Source of the DNA: Calocera cornea HHB12733
Lineage: Eukaryota; Basidiomycota; Dacrymycetes; Dacrymycetales; Dacrymycetaceae
Length of the DNA stretch: 64,000 nucleotides
Assembly (NCBI GenBank): GCA_001632435.1
Contig: KV424044.1
Location: 1-64,000 of the forward strand
Reading direction: 5' to 3'
The notes under the pieces: model-generated
The model's input: the letters and a program-made list of their open reading frames with translations, nothing else
Told to the model about the DNA's origin: nothing
Database searches by the model: none
Shown here: in pieces, positions 1 through 11,900 of the stretch
How the letters are laid out: each line of letters opens with the position of its first letter
Position numbering within the stretch: position 1 is the first letter of the stretch
Translations under genes and position numbers: made by a program

Positions 1-482
1 GACGCTGCTGTTGCGCATTGCTCGAAGTCTTCAAAGTAACGGCGGACGTCTGTAGGGTTGCCTGAGACAAACTTTGGAGCGTCTCTGGAAGTGCGAAGTG
101 GCATTGGTTTCTCGGCCATATTGGAAGTATCGTCAATAACGCCTGATAACGCTCGGCGTAGTTCCGCGTCGAGGGTGACCTGGGTTGTGGCCGGAAGGCT
201 GTCAAGAAGCGCCTGGATAGCCGCGTCGTCCGTGGATCCTGATCGGGAAGACAGCTCCGTGGAGGAAGTGAGAGAATCCAAGGCTTGTTGAGTTTCGGTC
301 GGGAGTAACGCGGGCGTTATATTGGAGGATGAGGCAGTGATAGATGGGGGCGAAGGAGGTGGATATTTGTTTCGGCGGGTGTTGACGATGGTGAACGCGT
401 GGGGGGGTTTGAATCGGGTTACGCTATGTCGTTGGTATGTTCGCGATTTCGAAGATTCTATTCGAGACAAGTGAACACTGAC
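1..482 (-). CDS. LTR-retrotransposon gag, N-terminal fragment (runs off left edge)
   Basis: On the minus strand a frame is open from about 482 down to base 1. It encodes a Ser/Thr/Pro-rich stretch, then an ATG at 119 followed by MPLRTSRDAPKFVSGNP and VRRYFEDFEQCA. The pattern of Arg-rich start, DAPKF, then RRYFEDFE is how gag polyproteins of basidiomycete Gypsy-type retrotransposons usually begin. Only the first ~40 residues after this ATG are inside the window; capsid core, zinc knuckle and pol would lie to the left. No in-frame ATG precedes 119, so either gag starts there or upstream residues come from a spliced or non-AUG leader. No stop or frameshift is visible. The family call rests on motif recognition only; a domesticated gag-like gene is the alternative. 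Confidence 0.6.
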
Positions 483-502
483 AGTCTGATAGAAACTCAC
501 CA

Positions 503-522
503 AAATCCCGGCATGACCTCCA
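503..522 (-). other. Primer-binding site of the retrotransposon
   Basis: Read on the minus strand this begins TGGAGGTCATGCCGGG, the complement of a tRNA 3' end: CCA, discriminator U, a 7-nt acceptor strand, then the 3' strand of the T-stem. It sits just upstream of the gag frame, where a minus-strand primer site is expected. Discriminator U fits eukaryotic tRNA-Gln, but that assignment is a guess. A single T separates it from a CA dinucleotide at 525-524 that would be the 3' end of the LTR. Confidence 0.5.
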
Positions 523-523
523 A

Positions 524-960
524 TGAATAGCTAGTACCACAGTTTGTAGTAGATAGTATAATGGGATCTTGTTGATTTCTACCAGAGGAGTGTCGCTTGT
601 GAGAGACGAGATAACGCTTGTCGATAACGCGGGATAACGCCTTCGGGTAACGATATTTGGACAGGGGGAAACGGCAACTCATATTCGCTACCTAGACAGC
701 ATAGTTAAGTAGCTACGGGATTCCTGTATATTCCCAGGCACCAGGCACCAGGCACGAAGCCGTTCCTGGTACCTGACCAAGTGAGACTTGTGTAACCCGG
801 AATCCGTACGGAGCGTTATCTACGTAACGCCCCTCTAACGCTATGTCGCCACTTGGCAAGAGAATCGGATGTACACTACCCTACCAAGCGAGAGTCGTAC
901 TAGTACTAGTACTGTAGCTTGCGCTTATCTACTGTATATAGGGAGGGTGATAGCGTACGG
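524..960 (-). mobile_element. Probable 5' LTR (outer boundary undefined)
   Basis: If the primer site is right, the LTR ends with CA at 525-524 on the minus strand. The outer end cannot be fixed because the partner LTR is outside the window. The stretch holds TATA-like sequences (minus strand near 735 and near 940), three copies of a 7-bp ACCAGGC unit (about 737-757), and ACTAGT repeats near 897-914. An 11-bp word (ACGCTATGTCG on the plus strand) occurs at 838-848 and again at 421-431 inside the leader. No cellular gene is supported here. Confidence 0.35.
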
Positions 961-1533
961 TGCGGTGCGGTGCGGTGCGGGGCTCCGCCTTATCTCGTAC
1001 GGTACCCACTATGTATCCGCAAATATGGCACACGACCATAGACCCTGCCTGGCCACTGAGCCCCTCGGGTACCTGTACCTGTACATGCACCTGTGCCTGT
1101 CGACAACAGTGCAGCGGGAGCGCGGGACGCTCGAATGCGGAACACGGCCCACACTGCCAATGTCGATGTGCAATGTCCAACGTCCCACCGTGCCGCCGTG
1201 CCGCCCTGCGCTTCACCGTTCGCTCGCGAGTCAAACTGGCCGAGCCTGGCCCGCTCCCGCGCTCCGCACAGGGCCACCCACACCGGTGTACGCACGGCCT
1301 GCGGTCCCTACCCAGCCTCGCCGTGATTGTCCAAGCGAGACGTGCCCATGCTGAGCAGGCTGAGCAGGCTGAGCTGCGGCTCAGTCCCGTCCCCTCCCCC
1401 TCACAAGCTCCAGAACGCTCCCCACAGCGCGCCTCTGGGTGCCCGTGCTACTCCCGCGCCAAACAAAACAAGATCAGCATTCATTCGCCCGTCCAACTCC
1501 TTGGACGAAGGAGGATTTGGACCCGGAGTCGAC
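961..1533. other. Gene-free segment downstream of RFT1
   Basis: It starts with four GGTGCGGTGCG-type pentamer copies (about 958-980). The rest is GC-rich, with overlapping open frames on both strands that have low-complexity composition and no recognisable domain. It probably contains the RFT1 3' UTR and the edge of the retrotransposon insertion. Confidence 0.5.
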
Positions 1534-3390
1534 TCACCAAACAGCCAGACAAACAACGCCGCACGCCGCGCCGAGCGCGATGTGCGCCAGCCTAGCGCTG
1601 GTGCTCGCCGAGCCTCCCGAGCCCGAGCCCGAGCCAGGGCCAGAGGCCTGCAAGAGCAAGCGCGCTTCGCTCGCCCTCACTACCGCTGCGGCGGCCGCGA
1701 ACGTGGCCCACACTGCCCAGGGCGGGCTGGCCGCTCGGAGGGCTACGAGCGCCCCCTGGCCCCTGGACGAGAAGTAGCGGCGTGTGTAGGCGTAGCTGTA
1801 GCCTGCGCGCAGGGTGAGGTTGAGCGTGTTCGCGTATACTAGGCCTACTTCGCCCAGCTCGAGGGTGCTGACGAAGGTGTATGCCGCTGCGAGGAAGAGG
1901 GCGGAGAAGAGGAGCATTGCGCGCGCTTGGCGGGCCAGGTCGCGCTGCTCCGCGGTGGAGGAGAAGAAGGCTTCGAGCAGGCCGTTGAAGGCCATTGTTG
2001 GGAGGTAGGCGCAGTAGGCGACCAGGACGCGCGGGGCGGACGTGTGCAGGTAGCGCTGCGGGAGGAGGAAGGCCAGGAGGGTCGGGACGAGCGGGGGCCC
2101 GAGCGTGAGGAAGAAGAGCGCGAGGTGCGTGTAGAGCAGGAGGACCGTCGTCAGGACTGAGGAGGCGGACTGGAGGGAGTCGGCTATTGGGGTCGGCGTT
2201 GGGCTGGGGGCGGTGGAGGAGGGGGCGGAGGTGTCCGCCGAGGAGAGCGTTTTGCTGAAGAAGAGGCGCGAGGTCTCCTCCAGGGGGAGGAAGACGATCC
2301 TCGCTATGAGTGACCCTACGAACACATGCATACAAGCGTCAATACCACCCGCATCGCATCCCACCCCTTGGGCAGGCCGGAGAAAAGCAAACAAGCAAGC
2401 GGAAGGAAGCGCACCGTAGTTGTTCGCGACCGCGTACCCGCCCTGGTCCTTCAGGCTGCTGATGCGCGCGAGGATGAGCGAGTCGCCCTCTGTGAGGAAG
2501 TGCTTGACGACGCCTTGGCCGGACATTGCGAGGGCGAGCCGGAGCAGGTGGGAGTCGAAGTATGTTGTTTTGCTCCTGCGCACGTGCTGTTAGAGCTGGT
2601 GCGAGACGGGGGTAGGGCCGGGAAAGTGGGGGGGAGCGCACCCTTTGGCTGTTTTCACGGTGGAAGGCTTGGGGAGCAGGGAGTAGAAAGGGCCCTCGCG
2701 CCTGTACTCCCACAGATACACGGCCAGCAGCGTGAGCCCATAGACGACCTTTCCCAGGGCGAACGCGGCGAGTGCCCAGCGCGGGCCCCCGAGCAGCATG
2801 ATGCCAAAGGTGGCTGCGCTGTTGGCGGCGACGGCTGTGCCCTCGGCGCGGACGCGGACGCCCATGCGCAGCTCGTTGACTGCGCGGATGTGCAGCGGCT
2901 CGGCGAGGAGGACGAGGAATGCGCCGAGGGCGTAGAGGTATACTGAGGGGGCGAAGAGGGGCTGGAGGCGCGCCTCGGGGGTGCTGGTGTGGAGGTAGAG
3001 GAGGGAGGAGAGGAGGGAGAGGGGGAGACCGAGGTAGACCGGGAGGAGGGCGATGTTGGCTATGTGGCTGGCGTGGGTCTGAGGCTTCTGCGCGTGTGCT
3101 GACGCGGCGTCCTGGGGGGAAGCGGGGTGGGCGTCGTTCGCGCGGAGGAGGGCGTTGCGGGTGCCGTCGCGGGAGAGGAAGAGGATTGTGGCGAGGAGGA
3201 GGTCGAACTGGACGGCGGCGGTGCCGAACACCTCTGGCGGGGCGAGCCGTACGAGGGCCTGGTTGAGGACGAATGTGATTATGCGGGAGAGGAGCTGGAG
3301 GAGGACGAGGGAGGACGCGGTCGCGAGCGACGCGGAGAGGAGCGATGCCTGCGCGGGGGATGACGTCGAGGCGGGGTGCGCGTTGGACAT
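1534..3390 (-). CDS. RFT1: RFT1-family ER oligosaccharide translocation protein
   Basis: Polytopic ER membrane protein needed for Man5GlcNAc2-PP-dolichol to be used on the lumenal side in N-glycosylation (family knowledge; whether Rft1 is itself the flippase is disputed). Exons 3390-2642, 2575-2415 and 2315-1534 give 563 aa, normal for the family; introns are 66 and 99 nt. Family motifs: RIITFVLNQ followed by PPEVFG and LLLATILFLSRDGTR (about residues 36-80); VKHFLTEGDSL (about 275); and NNYG joined to SLIARIVFLPLEE across the second intron. Many hydrophobic segments follow. I chose ATG 3390 over 3465 because the extra 25 residues come from a GGGATT minisatellite and give a low-complexity Pro/Ile/Ser leader. 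Divergent from the PPR gene at 3770. Confidence 0.92.
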
Positions 3391-3442
3391 TGGGGATTGG
3401 GGATTGGGGATTGGGAATGGGGAATGGGGAATGGGAATGGAG
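3388..3442. repeat. GGGATT/GGGAAT minisatellite at the RFT1 start
   Basis: Tandem 6-7 bp units (TTGGGGA repeated, then ATGGGGA repeated) cover the RFT1 start codon and the proximal 5' UTR. Polymorphism here would change the leader and could create or destroy the alternative upstream ATG at 3465. Confidence 0.7.
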
Positions 3443-3769
3443 TGTGCGGGTATCCCGGTGGTCAACGGAGTGCAGTGATACCGCGCTCACCACTCGCTGC
3501 TGGTGCTTGCCCTTTATTTAAGTAGTACTCTCGCAGTGATGGCTGCAGTGACGCGCCAGTCCCTTACACGACGTGGACCCCTGCCCGTCCTCCGAGTGGC
3601 TGTGCCTTGCCTCCGGCCAAATTTGGTCGCCTGCTCAAAGTAATCTGCCTTGCGTGAGTGCTCACAACTTTGTACTGTCCTTCCCGTTAAGCTTGCTGCT
3701 GCTGCTGCTGCCTTGCTTGAGTCTTGCAGGCTGATAGCGTCCGACTGGTTGGTTCTTGCCCTGGCGGAG
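3443..3769. promoter_or_regulatory. Divergent promoter RFT1 / PPR gene
   Basis: About 330 bp between the two start codons. Two CTGC-rich runs are seen near 3690-3715, and a possible 3' splice site CTTGCAG ends at 3729, so the PPR gene may have a 5' UTR intron. No TATA box is obvious. Confidence 0.4.
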
Positions 3770-6700
3770 ATGCTACGCCCCACCGCCGCGGCCCTGCCGG
3801 CCTTCCTAGCCAGCGCCGCCTGCCGCCGCGCCGCCCTCCCCACCGCGCGGCACGCCCGCACCCTTCCTCCTCTCCCTCCTCCCGCCGCCCCCGCCGGCCC
3901 AAGCCGCCCCCGCCCCTTCTCGACCACCGCTCCCACCGCAGCCCGCTACACCCGCCAAGCCCGCTCCCTCCACTCCAAGCGCGCCCGAAAGCGCACCCTC
4001 AAGCGGCGCACTCTCTCCGCCCCCGCCCTCCTCGCCCGCCGCGCAGAGTCGCAGCGGGACAAGGCCCGCCACTCCCACCTGCTCGCCCTCGCCCGCGAGG
4101 AGGAGCGCGCCGCCGCCGAGCGCATCACCAAGACCCTGCCAGAGTGGTCGGACGAGGAGCTGGAGCGGGTGTGGCAGGCCCTCGTGGAGAGCGGCGCGGA
4201 GGAGGTGAGGGCCGCCGAGCGGGCGCTGCCGAGCCCCCAGGCGCGGGAGCGGGAGGCGCAGGTGCAGGAGAGGGGGAAGGGACGCCTAGCCGTGGGCGTG
4301 AAGGGTGTGGATGTGGTCAGGAAGCTCTATCAGCGGCTGCTCGACGCTGCCGGTGCGTCTCTCTTCCCCTCTCTCCTTGCTTGCTTGCTTGCTTGATGGA
4401 CCTGGGGAGGGAGCTGTAGGCTGACTACTTTTCTGCAGGCCCGCCGTCCCCGAATGCGCCCGCGAGCGAGGCAGCCCTCCAGTCCCGGCTCGACCTCTTC
4501 AGCGAGCACTTCCCGCTCGTCGGCTCCGTGCCCCCCTCGCCCGACCTCCAGTCCTCCCTCCTCTCCGCGGCCGCGGCCGCCTCTCCCCCCCCCTCCCCGC
4601 ACGCCCCCACCCCGGCCAGCAGCGCAGTCCAGCGCACCCTGCGCGCCTCCTACCCCGTCGCCCTCGCCCGCATCCGCGCCCTCGTCGCAGCCCTCCACGG
4701 CTCCTCCACCGACGCCGTCCCGCGGGACGCCAAGCCCCCGGGCATCCGCCTGCCCGTCGCGAGCAAGGAGGAGTGGAGCGTGCTCCTGACCGCCGCGGTG
4801 TGGTACGGCGATCGGGAGAGTGTCAAGGAGGTGTTTGGCCTCATGCGGGTGCGTGCGCTTTCCGCTGATCTTACCTTGAGGAGTGCGTTGCGCAGACGCT
4901 GATACGCCCGCTTGTAGCTGTCGGGATACCCCGTGACGGACATGCTGAGGCGGGAGGTGCTCGAGAGCTTTGCGCGCCAGGGGGGTGTGCAGGCTACGCA
5001 GGACCTTTTGGCGTACATCAACAAGAGTGCGTTCCTCCCTCCCCACCCCTCCCCTCCCCCAACAAGTAGCAGGAGCAGTTCTGACCCACCCCCAGCGCTC
5101 CCGGACAACACCAAGCTCCCCTCGGACTACGTGATCAAAGCGCTTGCGCACGCCGGCCAGCTCGCCGAGTGCATCACCCAGCTGCACGCGCTCGAGGGCG
5201 CCAACACGCCCGCAGCGCAGGACGTGTACGCGCTCGTCATCTCGTCGCTGCTCGCGCGCGTGGGCGTAGGCGCCGCGCGCACGCGCGCGCTCGCGTGGGA
5301 CCTGTTCGCCCACATGCGCTTCGTCGCCCACCCGCGCCCGTCCGCCCACTTGTACAGTGTGATGATCCGCGCGTGTGCGCTCGGCGTGCGGCCGCTGCCC
5401 GAGCGCGCCCAGGACCTCTTCACGGAGATGACCGCGGACGCGGGGTACACCCCGACGACAGAAGCGTACAACGCGCTCATCCTCGTCCTCGCCCGCTCCA
5501 AGCGCACCGCCCCGGACGCATTCCGTCTCCTCCAGGAGATGATCCAGCGGTACCGGGACGAGCCCGCGGGCGGGCTGCGCCCCGACCGGGGCACGTACCG
5601 CGCCATCTTCGAGAGCACGAAGCGGCTCGGCGATCTCGCCCGCGCCAGGTGGCTGCTCGCCGAGCTCCTCCAGGACGCGCTCCGCGGAGGCGTCCTCCCC
5701 GATGAGGAGATGGTCAGCAGCGTCTTCCAGACGTATGCCGCGTACAAGGTGCCCTATGTCAGGGCGGCGATCAAGCTCTCCGACAAGGCCCTCGAGGCGG
5801 AGCAGCCCGAGCCGGCCGAGGCGGCTGCGGCGGAGCCGGAACCGGAACCGGAACCGGGGCTGCCAGCAGTCAACAAGCACGCGTTCACCCCCATCGTCCC
5901 GCAGAGTCACGGTGAGGTGCTGCGGGAGGTGGAGGCGCTGATGACGCGCGTGCTGGAGGAGACTGCGCGCGCGGCCGAGTGGCTGTCGGGCGAGGAGCGC
6001 GAGCAGCTCCTGTTCAAGGACGTCGCGCTCACGACCCGCCTGTGGAACTCGTTCCAGTCCGTGCACTGGGCGCACGCGCCGCTCGAGGCGGGCATGAAGG
6101 AGTACCACCAGCTGCTCACGCAGCGCGCGCTCGTCCCCAACGCCCGCACCTACCTCTTCGCCCTCGAGCGGTGCGCCTACCCGCGCAGGGAGGAACGGGC
6201 CAAGGCGCTCGATTTCGCGCGGAGGGTGTGGGTCGACTGGGTCGGCTGGCTGGCCAAGAACGGAAAGGGCTTGCTGTCCCGCGACGTGCCTGCAGAGCTG
6301 GGTATCCTGGCGTCGGACGCAGAGTCTGGGCGGCCGGGCAGCGCTGCTGCCAGAGTCGCTGAGCGCTGCTGGGCGGCGATGATCCGGATCACCGCGCTCA
6401 ACGACAAGCTGGACGAGGCGCTCTCCCTCGTGCGCGTCTTCATGCGTCGTTTCCCGCCCGTCTCCGTGCGCGAGCCCCAGCCCGTCCGGCCGGAGATGAT
6501 GGTGTTCAAGCCGCTGCTCCGGGCGCCGCAAGCCGACAGGGGCACGGTCGAAGCAGACGACGGGGTCCCGCCGAACCTCTTCTTCCGCGACGTGGAGCTG
6601 CTGCACCATCGCCTGGTCTCCAAGGGACGCTGGGAGGACGTAGGATACATCAAGTGGGCTGTGAAGGCGTACGAGGGCGGGCTGCTTATGCGCAAGCGCA

Positions 6701-6990
6701 AGGGGAAGGAGGCGATGCAAGAGACGCAGGAGCAGAACCTGGCCAAGGGCCTGCCCGAGCCCGAGGACTGGGAGAGCGATGTTGAGGAGGTATGGGAGGA
6801 GCAGGACGAGGGGGCGCAGACGGGCGATATCATGGATGTGCCCGCCCACTTGCAATACCGCGCTGGGGGCCAAAAGCCGGAGAGGCCCGTCTTCCAGATG
6901 CCGCCGCGTATGGGATCGCCCCGTATGGGACCACCGCACATGAGCCCCCCGTACCCGGCGCGACGTGCCCCGATGCGCGCACACGTTTAG
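3770..6990 (+). CDS. Mitochondrial pentatricopeptide-repeat (PPR) protein
   Basis: Exons 3770-4352, 4439-4848, 4918-5026 and 5096-6990 give 998 aa. The third intron (69 nt, GTGCGT to CCCCAG) is a multiple of three without a stop, so retention is possible. The N-terminus (MLRPTAAALPAF, then Arg/Ala-rich with no acidic residue for about 80 residues) is a mitochondrial targeting sequence. PPR-like helix pairs are visible at roughly residues 390-570: LYSVMIRACA, AYNALILVLARSKRTAPDAFRLLQEM, GTYRAIFESTKRLGDLARARWLLAELL. The C-terminal third is charged and ends in a PRMGSP/PRMGPP repeat. Such proteins act in organelle RNA stability or translation; the target cannot be read from sequence. Ends 82 bp from the convergent dehydratase gene. 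Confidence 0.8.
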
Positions 6991-7072
6991 AGAGAGACCC
7001 GCGATTTACACTCTATATTCCCGCACTAGATCTGCACTGTAATCTACGCACCATGCCCCGTGTCTTCCGCGC

Positions 7073-8312
7073 TTACAGCCCCTCGGGATGCCGCCATCGC
7101 TCAGCATCGATGAGCGCCTCGCTCCCCCTCGTGTCTGCATGCACAAGCTTCTCGTACTCTTCCACCTCGTGCAGGGAGATCTTCACCCCGCCGCAGACGA
7201 TGAACACGACCGTGCGCTTGGCGGGATCCTGCCCGGGAACGGGAGGCAGGAGTGCGTCGAACATGGGCTTCGAGTACGCAGGCACCAGCGTAGTGCTGCA
7301 CGCGAGCTCTGTGAGCATCTTGTGCTCCTCTGCTTTCCGTCAGCGCGCGCTCGGTACGCTATGTTCTAGGGAGAGCTCACCGAGGAACAGCAGACCAGCA
7401 GCCATGCCCATCTCGTCCCTCACAGTCACACAACGCACGTTCCCCCTCTCCACAGCCATCTTAACCACTCCCGCAGAAGGGCTGCTCGCCCCCAAGCTCC
7501 CGGCCTTGCTAGTGATCCTTGGCAGCGTCACGAGCCTAACACCCTCCTTCTCGTCCGTCTTCACCGTCACGCCCTCCGCGAGCGACGGCCTCTTATCATC
7601 AGAGCAGAAATTGGGGTTCTGCAGCATGCTCTGGTGAAAACAATCCGCCCCCTCCGTCTCGAGCGCGATGAGCTTGGTATCCCGCCAGGAGAGGGTGTTC
7701 ACCCCCGTGAGTATGCCGCCCAGCAGGCCGCCGCCACCGACAGAGCACAGGATCGCACTCGGGGGCGGGGTGTTGGCCGGCAGCTGGGAGGTGAGCTCGG
7801 TGATCATGCTGCTGTGGCCCTTCCAGAGTAGGGGGTCGTCGTATGCCGGGACCATGACCCTGCAGGCCTGATGTCAGCGAGGTTTCTGCAGGAAGTAGAC
7901 GGGGATCGCACGCATGGGGATCGCTCGCCACAACCTTGTCCGCCTCCCTCAGCGCATCGATGTACGCCTCCCCGCCGACTACGACTTCCGCCTTTTCCCT
8001 CTCTAGCACGGGTTTGACGCTCTTCGCCCCCTCCGGGATGAAGATCGTGCACTTCACGCCCAGGTGCCTCGCCGCATAAGCCACCGCCAGTCCCGCGTTC
8101 CCGCCGCTCGCAGCGACCAGATGCACCCCCGCTCCATGCTGCGCAAGCGCGTGCTGGGCGAAGAGGGAAATGCCGCGGTACTTGTAAGATTGGGAGGGCT
8201 GGAGGGACTCGAGCTTCAGGTACACTTGGCAGCCGAGGCGGGCGGAGATTTGGGAGGAGTAGATGAGCGGCGTTTGCAGCCAGAGGTGGGACGACGGCGA
8301 GGTGTGCGGCAT
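7073..8312 (-). CDS. L-serine/L-threonine dehydratase (PLP-dependent, catabolic type)
   Basis: Deaminates L-Ser/L-Thr to pyruvate/2-oxobutyrate plus ammonia; fold-type II PLP enzyme like yeast Cha1. Exons 8312-7912, 7859-7381 and 7329-7073 give 378 aa; introns are 52 and 51 nt. PLP lysine K44 is in SYKYRG; SGGNAG (69-74) binds substrate and phosphate; the family signature YDDPLLWKGHSSM is at 140-152; the PLP phosphate-binding VGGGGLLGG loop starts at 174. A late VFIVCGGVKISL matches the usual terminal GG motif. No ACT domain is present, so this is the catabolic form rather than the Ilv1 type. ATG 8312 is preferred to 8360 because homology begins near WLQTPLIYS. Cytosolic by default (no targeting peptide). 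Confidence 0.92.
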
Positions 8313-8962
8313 CGTGTCACCGTGGGAGGAGGGAGGTCGTGCGGGTCGCAATGCCGGCAATGTATCACCCCAAGAACTAGAATATTCTTTTATTGGTGTC
8401 GATAAGCGCTCATGTCCTTGCCTGCCAGCTCCGAGCGGGCGCTCATCTCTTTGTAAGGATGTTGCTAAGCTGTCCGGGTTATAAGCGGCTCTCGATCACC
8501 AGACAGCATGGGCCAAGGGACCTGACGGTAATGAGTCGCAAATTTGGCATGCGTATCCGCTCCCAGCCTGCCTGTCTCATAAATGCGAACACAATCCATT
8601 GTGATCAGATATCGACAGTACACTCCAACCAGCATGGAACCGGTAACCTACAAAGGAATGCAAGTCCGAAAAGAAGGAACCCTGATGACAAAGTACAACA
8701 AAACCCGGAAAGTGATATGGAAACAGTAAAGGTCGTCGAAGCAGCAATGAGCGACTCCGGTCAGTTGCGTTTTCTTTGAAAGTCGTTCGCCGGCTGAGGA
8801 TAGGCCATGAGGCACCATGGGTAAAAGCGGCGGGTTTCGGAGCGGAATCGTGAGAAAGAGAGATGTCCGAAAGAAGGGTATGTTGCGAGTGCTGCATGTC
8901 CGAAATGAAATGGGAAGCGGTGGATATGAGCAGCTCCACGAAAGGAAAGGGGGGAGGCAGCT
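8313..8962. other. Intergenic: dehydratase promoter and RasGEF 3' UTR
   Basis: 650 bp between two tandem minus-strand genes. GC content is lower than in the coding regions. An open frame at 8577-9032 on the minus strand overlaps the RasGEF end in another frame and has no domain, so it is treated as UTR. No TATA box or repeat stands out. Confidence 0.5.
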
Positions 8963-11900
8963 TTACTCCGCCATGAGTCTTCCATTCACTTCTTGTGATG
9001 AAAGCCTCCTGATCGACATGCACTCCTTCCACAGTGAATGGTTGATCTCCGGGAAGCGCATGTTGACAGCAAGATGCTGGCCGGCCACGAAGTTCCTGAC
9101 GATATCAGCCAGCTTGCGAGCCTTTTCGACATTGATGAGAGGTTCGAGCGGCACATCGGCCGGAAGTGGTTGAAGATTGGCAAAGCGGTCAGGGTGCTTG
9201 AACGGATAGAATTGGTTGGTCGCCGCGTTGTAGCGGATCCCAGCAGGCGGATCAGTTGGATCGATATAGTCCGGCATGCGCGACACGTTCTGCATCTGAG
9301 AAAGGTAGACTCCGAGGAAAGGCACGCAAGTTGTAGGGAGGACGCGCTGCTTGCCATTTGTCGCAAGAGCAGCCCTCACAGAGGCAGGCACCACTCCGTT
9401 TCCAGGTTCCTCAATCAGTCGGGAGACGGCCGCTCGAACACCCCCAAAGTTGTTATCCTGCTTGCAGAATTCCTTGAGTGCCGTGAACATCCTCATCTCA
9501 TATGCGCCGACTCGTGGCCATAACTTGCGCATGGCAATCGAGGCTTCAGGAATACAAAGGCCGTGGACAATCGGGAGGACTGTCGCAAAGCTGTTCATCC
9601 TGTATGCTTTCTGTTTGCACACCCATTCGTCAGAACAAGAAGCATTACTTTAAATCCTTACTCACAATTGCTATCCGGATGATCTTATTCACCAACTCGG
9701 GCCTCCTGCTGGGGTGCGTGAGCAGGAGCTCATGAGCGACCCAGTGCACCATGAGGTTAAAGCGAGCCTTGATTGCGGCTATGTCGCTGAGCTTGCGGAT
9801 TTGACCTTCCGTGATACCTGCGGCTGCCGCATCGAGGGTGGAGCCGGAATTGCTCTTCTGGTTCCTCAGCTTTCGCTGCTTCTGCTGCAGCTCATAGCGT
9901 ATCACTGCGCGAGTCTTGATAAACGTGGCCCAGTCAAGAACGTCCGGTTCCGCCTGCACTCGGCTGTACCACTCAAGATGCAGGATCTCCTCAAAGCGAA
10001 CTGCAAGCGTCATCTCGCAGTCGATCAAGCAGAAGGCCTCAGCCAGATCAGTCGAGTTGTGGATGAGGATGAGCGAGATGTGATTCATGGGGTAAGAGGC
10101 CGGCGACGGTACTGGTGGGATAGTCGAGGCTCCAATGCTGGATGCATGCGGCCTCGCAGGACTGGATGCAGGAGGGCGGACGGCATTCTCCGGGGTAGCG
10201 TGGTTCTGGGTGACATTTATTGTTTTCCGACCACCAATAGTGCTGCCCTTGCTGCTTCGACCTGTGGTATCATCCGTCGCAAGCTTTTCGTCCACCATGC
10301 CTTGCGCAATGACGGCCGCTTCCTCGATGAACTCGCCGGCACGCTTCCACCTCTGTGCTTGCCTGCTCTGGTCGATCTGGCCCTCAAGCTTGGCAAGGGC
10401 TGAAGCTGCATCACCTGCCTCGCCTTCTTCATCCTCGCTTTCAAGGTAGGCGCCAATGAGGTCAAGCTGCCACATGGCCAGAGGTCCTTCAAGCAGGGGG
10501 TTGCGTGGTCCAAGCTCGCGCTCACGTTCCTTGAAGACTGGGAATGTGGCACTGATGACCGAATCACGATCGTTGAACGAACGTATGCCGAGCGAGGATA
10601 CAGTCTCAATTGACACAGGACGCTCGTCCAGTTCGCGGCGGAGTGGTAGCCGACGGGGGAGGCGTTTGGGCTGCCTCTGAACAGGCGCATCGTCTTCATC
10701 CGAAGAGTCGATATCCAGCTCCGAGTCCCAGTCATCAAGCGAGATGACATGCGGCGGGTGATTTCCTCCGAGCGTGTGCTCATGTCCACCGACACCGCTC
10801 TCCAGGCTCGTCATGCTTTCTTGCTGCCATCCATCCGTACCAATGCTCAGCGAGCTGAACGCTTCACTTCCTTCCGCGTGTGCATCGCCCTCGTGCCCGT
10901 TCCGATCTGCCATCCGCTTTTCCCATACTCCGCTGCTATCCACAGGCTCGCTGCTGGTCGGACTCGCAGGAGTCAGCGAAGGGGTGAACTCCTCGCTCGA
11001 CCGGCCCACGGCTTCCTTCGCTTCAGCATCATGGATGGTGTCATCGTTTTGCGCTTCCACATCCTCATGGACTTGGGCCTTTTCCTCCGGCGCGTCGTGT
11101 ACCGTTTCGGTTTGAACCAGCGGTTGCGCAGGCATCTCTACTGTGACCATAGGTGCGAGGTACTCAACCTGCTGCGCCTCAATCTCCTTCCTCGGCACAG
11201 GTGGCGGCGAATCTGTACGGCCAACCAACATCGCGGCATTCAGCACGCCCGGCGTATCCTCTAGGAACGCCTTGGCTGCATCTGGCCCGGTGCATGCAAC
11301 ACCAACCGCGCTGACCGGGCTCGACTTGCCAGCAACAGCACGCTTGAGCTTGCCCATCGCCCTGCTGAGCGCACCGCGGTGGCCTGTGCCATGGTGGTTG
11401 GGGCTTGTGGGTACGACCTGCCCCATCCCAGACATGGGTGTATCATCCAGGTCAAGGCCGAGCCCAACGGGCGGGATGTCACCGGCCGGTAGAGGGTCAG
11501 CCACTGCGGTGCTATTTGGGATAAGCAGTGGGACTTGCGTGGCCGGGACAAGGGCGGGGGCGAACTCGGCTAAGCCGCGTATGCTTTCCCTGCCCTTGGA
11601 AGACGGATTCGGCTTGCCGTAGGTTGCAAGATGGGCATATTCTTCCGCAGCAGTGCGACCAGCCAGACGATCATAGTCAACAGACGGGCGCGGAGAAAGG
11701 TCGGACAGATCGATGTCGTCCGTATTCTGCTCCTCTGGCGGGACAGGATGCGAGTTCGACCGTGCGGGTGGCAGGGGTGCAGCGGAGGGAGCGATGGGAG
11801 AGTCCTTCATCCCGAGCTCGAACTCGGTCTGCACATCCCGGTTATATGCATCCTTGCACTCCCTCACGATCCGCTTCAGTCGCCGGACGAGCTTGAGGAC

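Noticed and set aside
960..1595. 211-codon plus-strand frame
   Set aside because: Cys/Arg/Pro-rich, overlaps several equal frames on both strands, starts in a pentamer repeat.
2339..3493. 384-codon minus-strand frame overlapping RFT1
   Set aside because: Pro/Arg/His-rich alternative frame of RFT1; the RFT1 motifs are in another frame.
4330..6984. 884-codon open frame antisense to the PPR gene
   Set aside because: Frame on the opposite strand of GC-rich coding DNA; His/Arg/Gly-rich composition, no domain, and it ignores the introns of the real gene.
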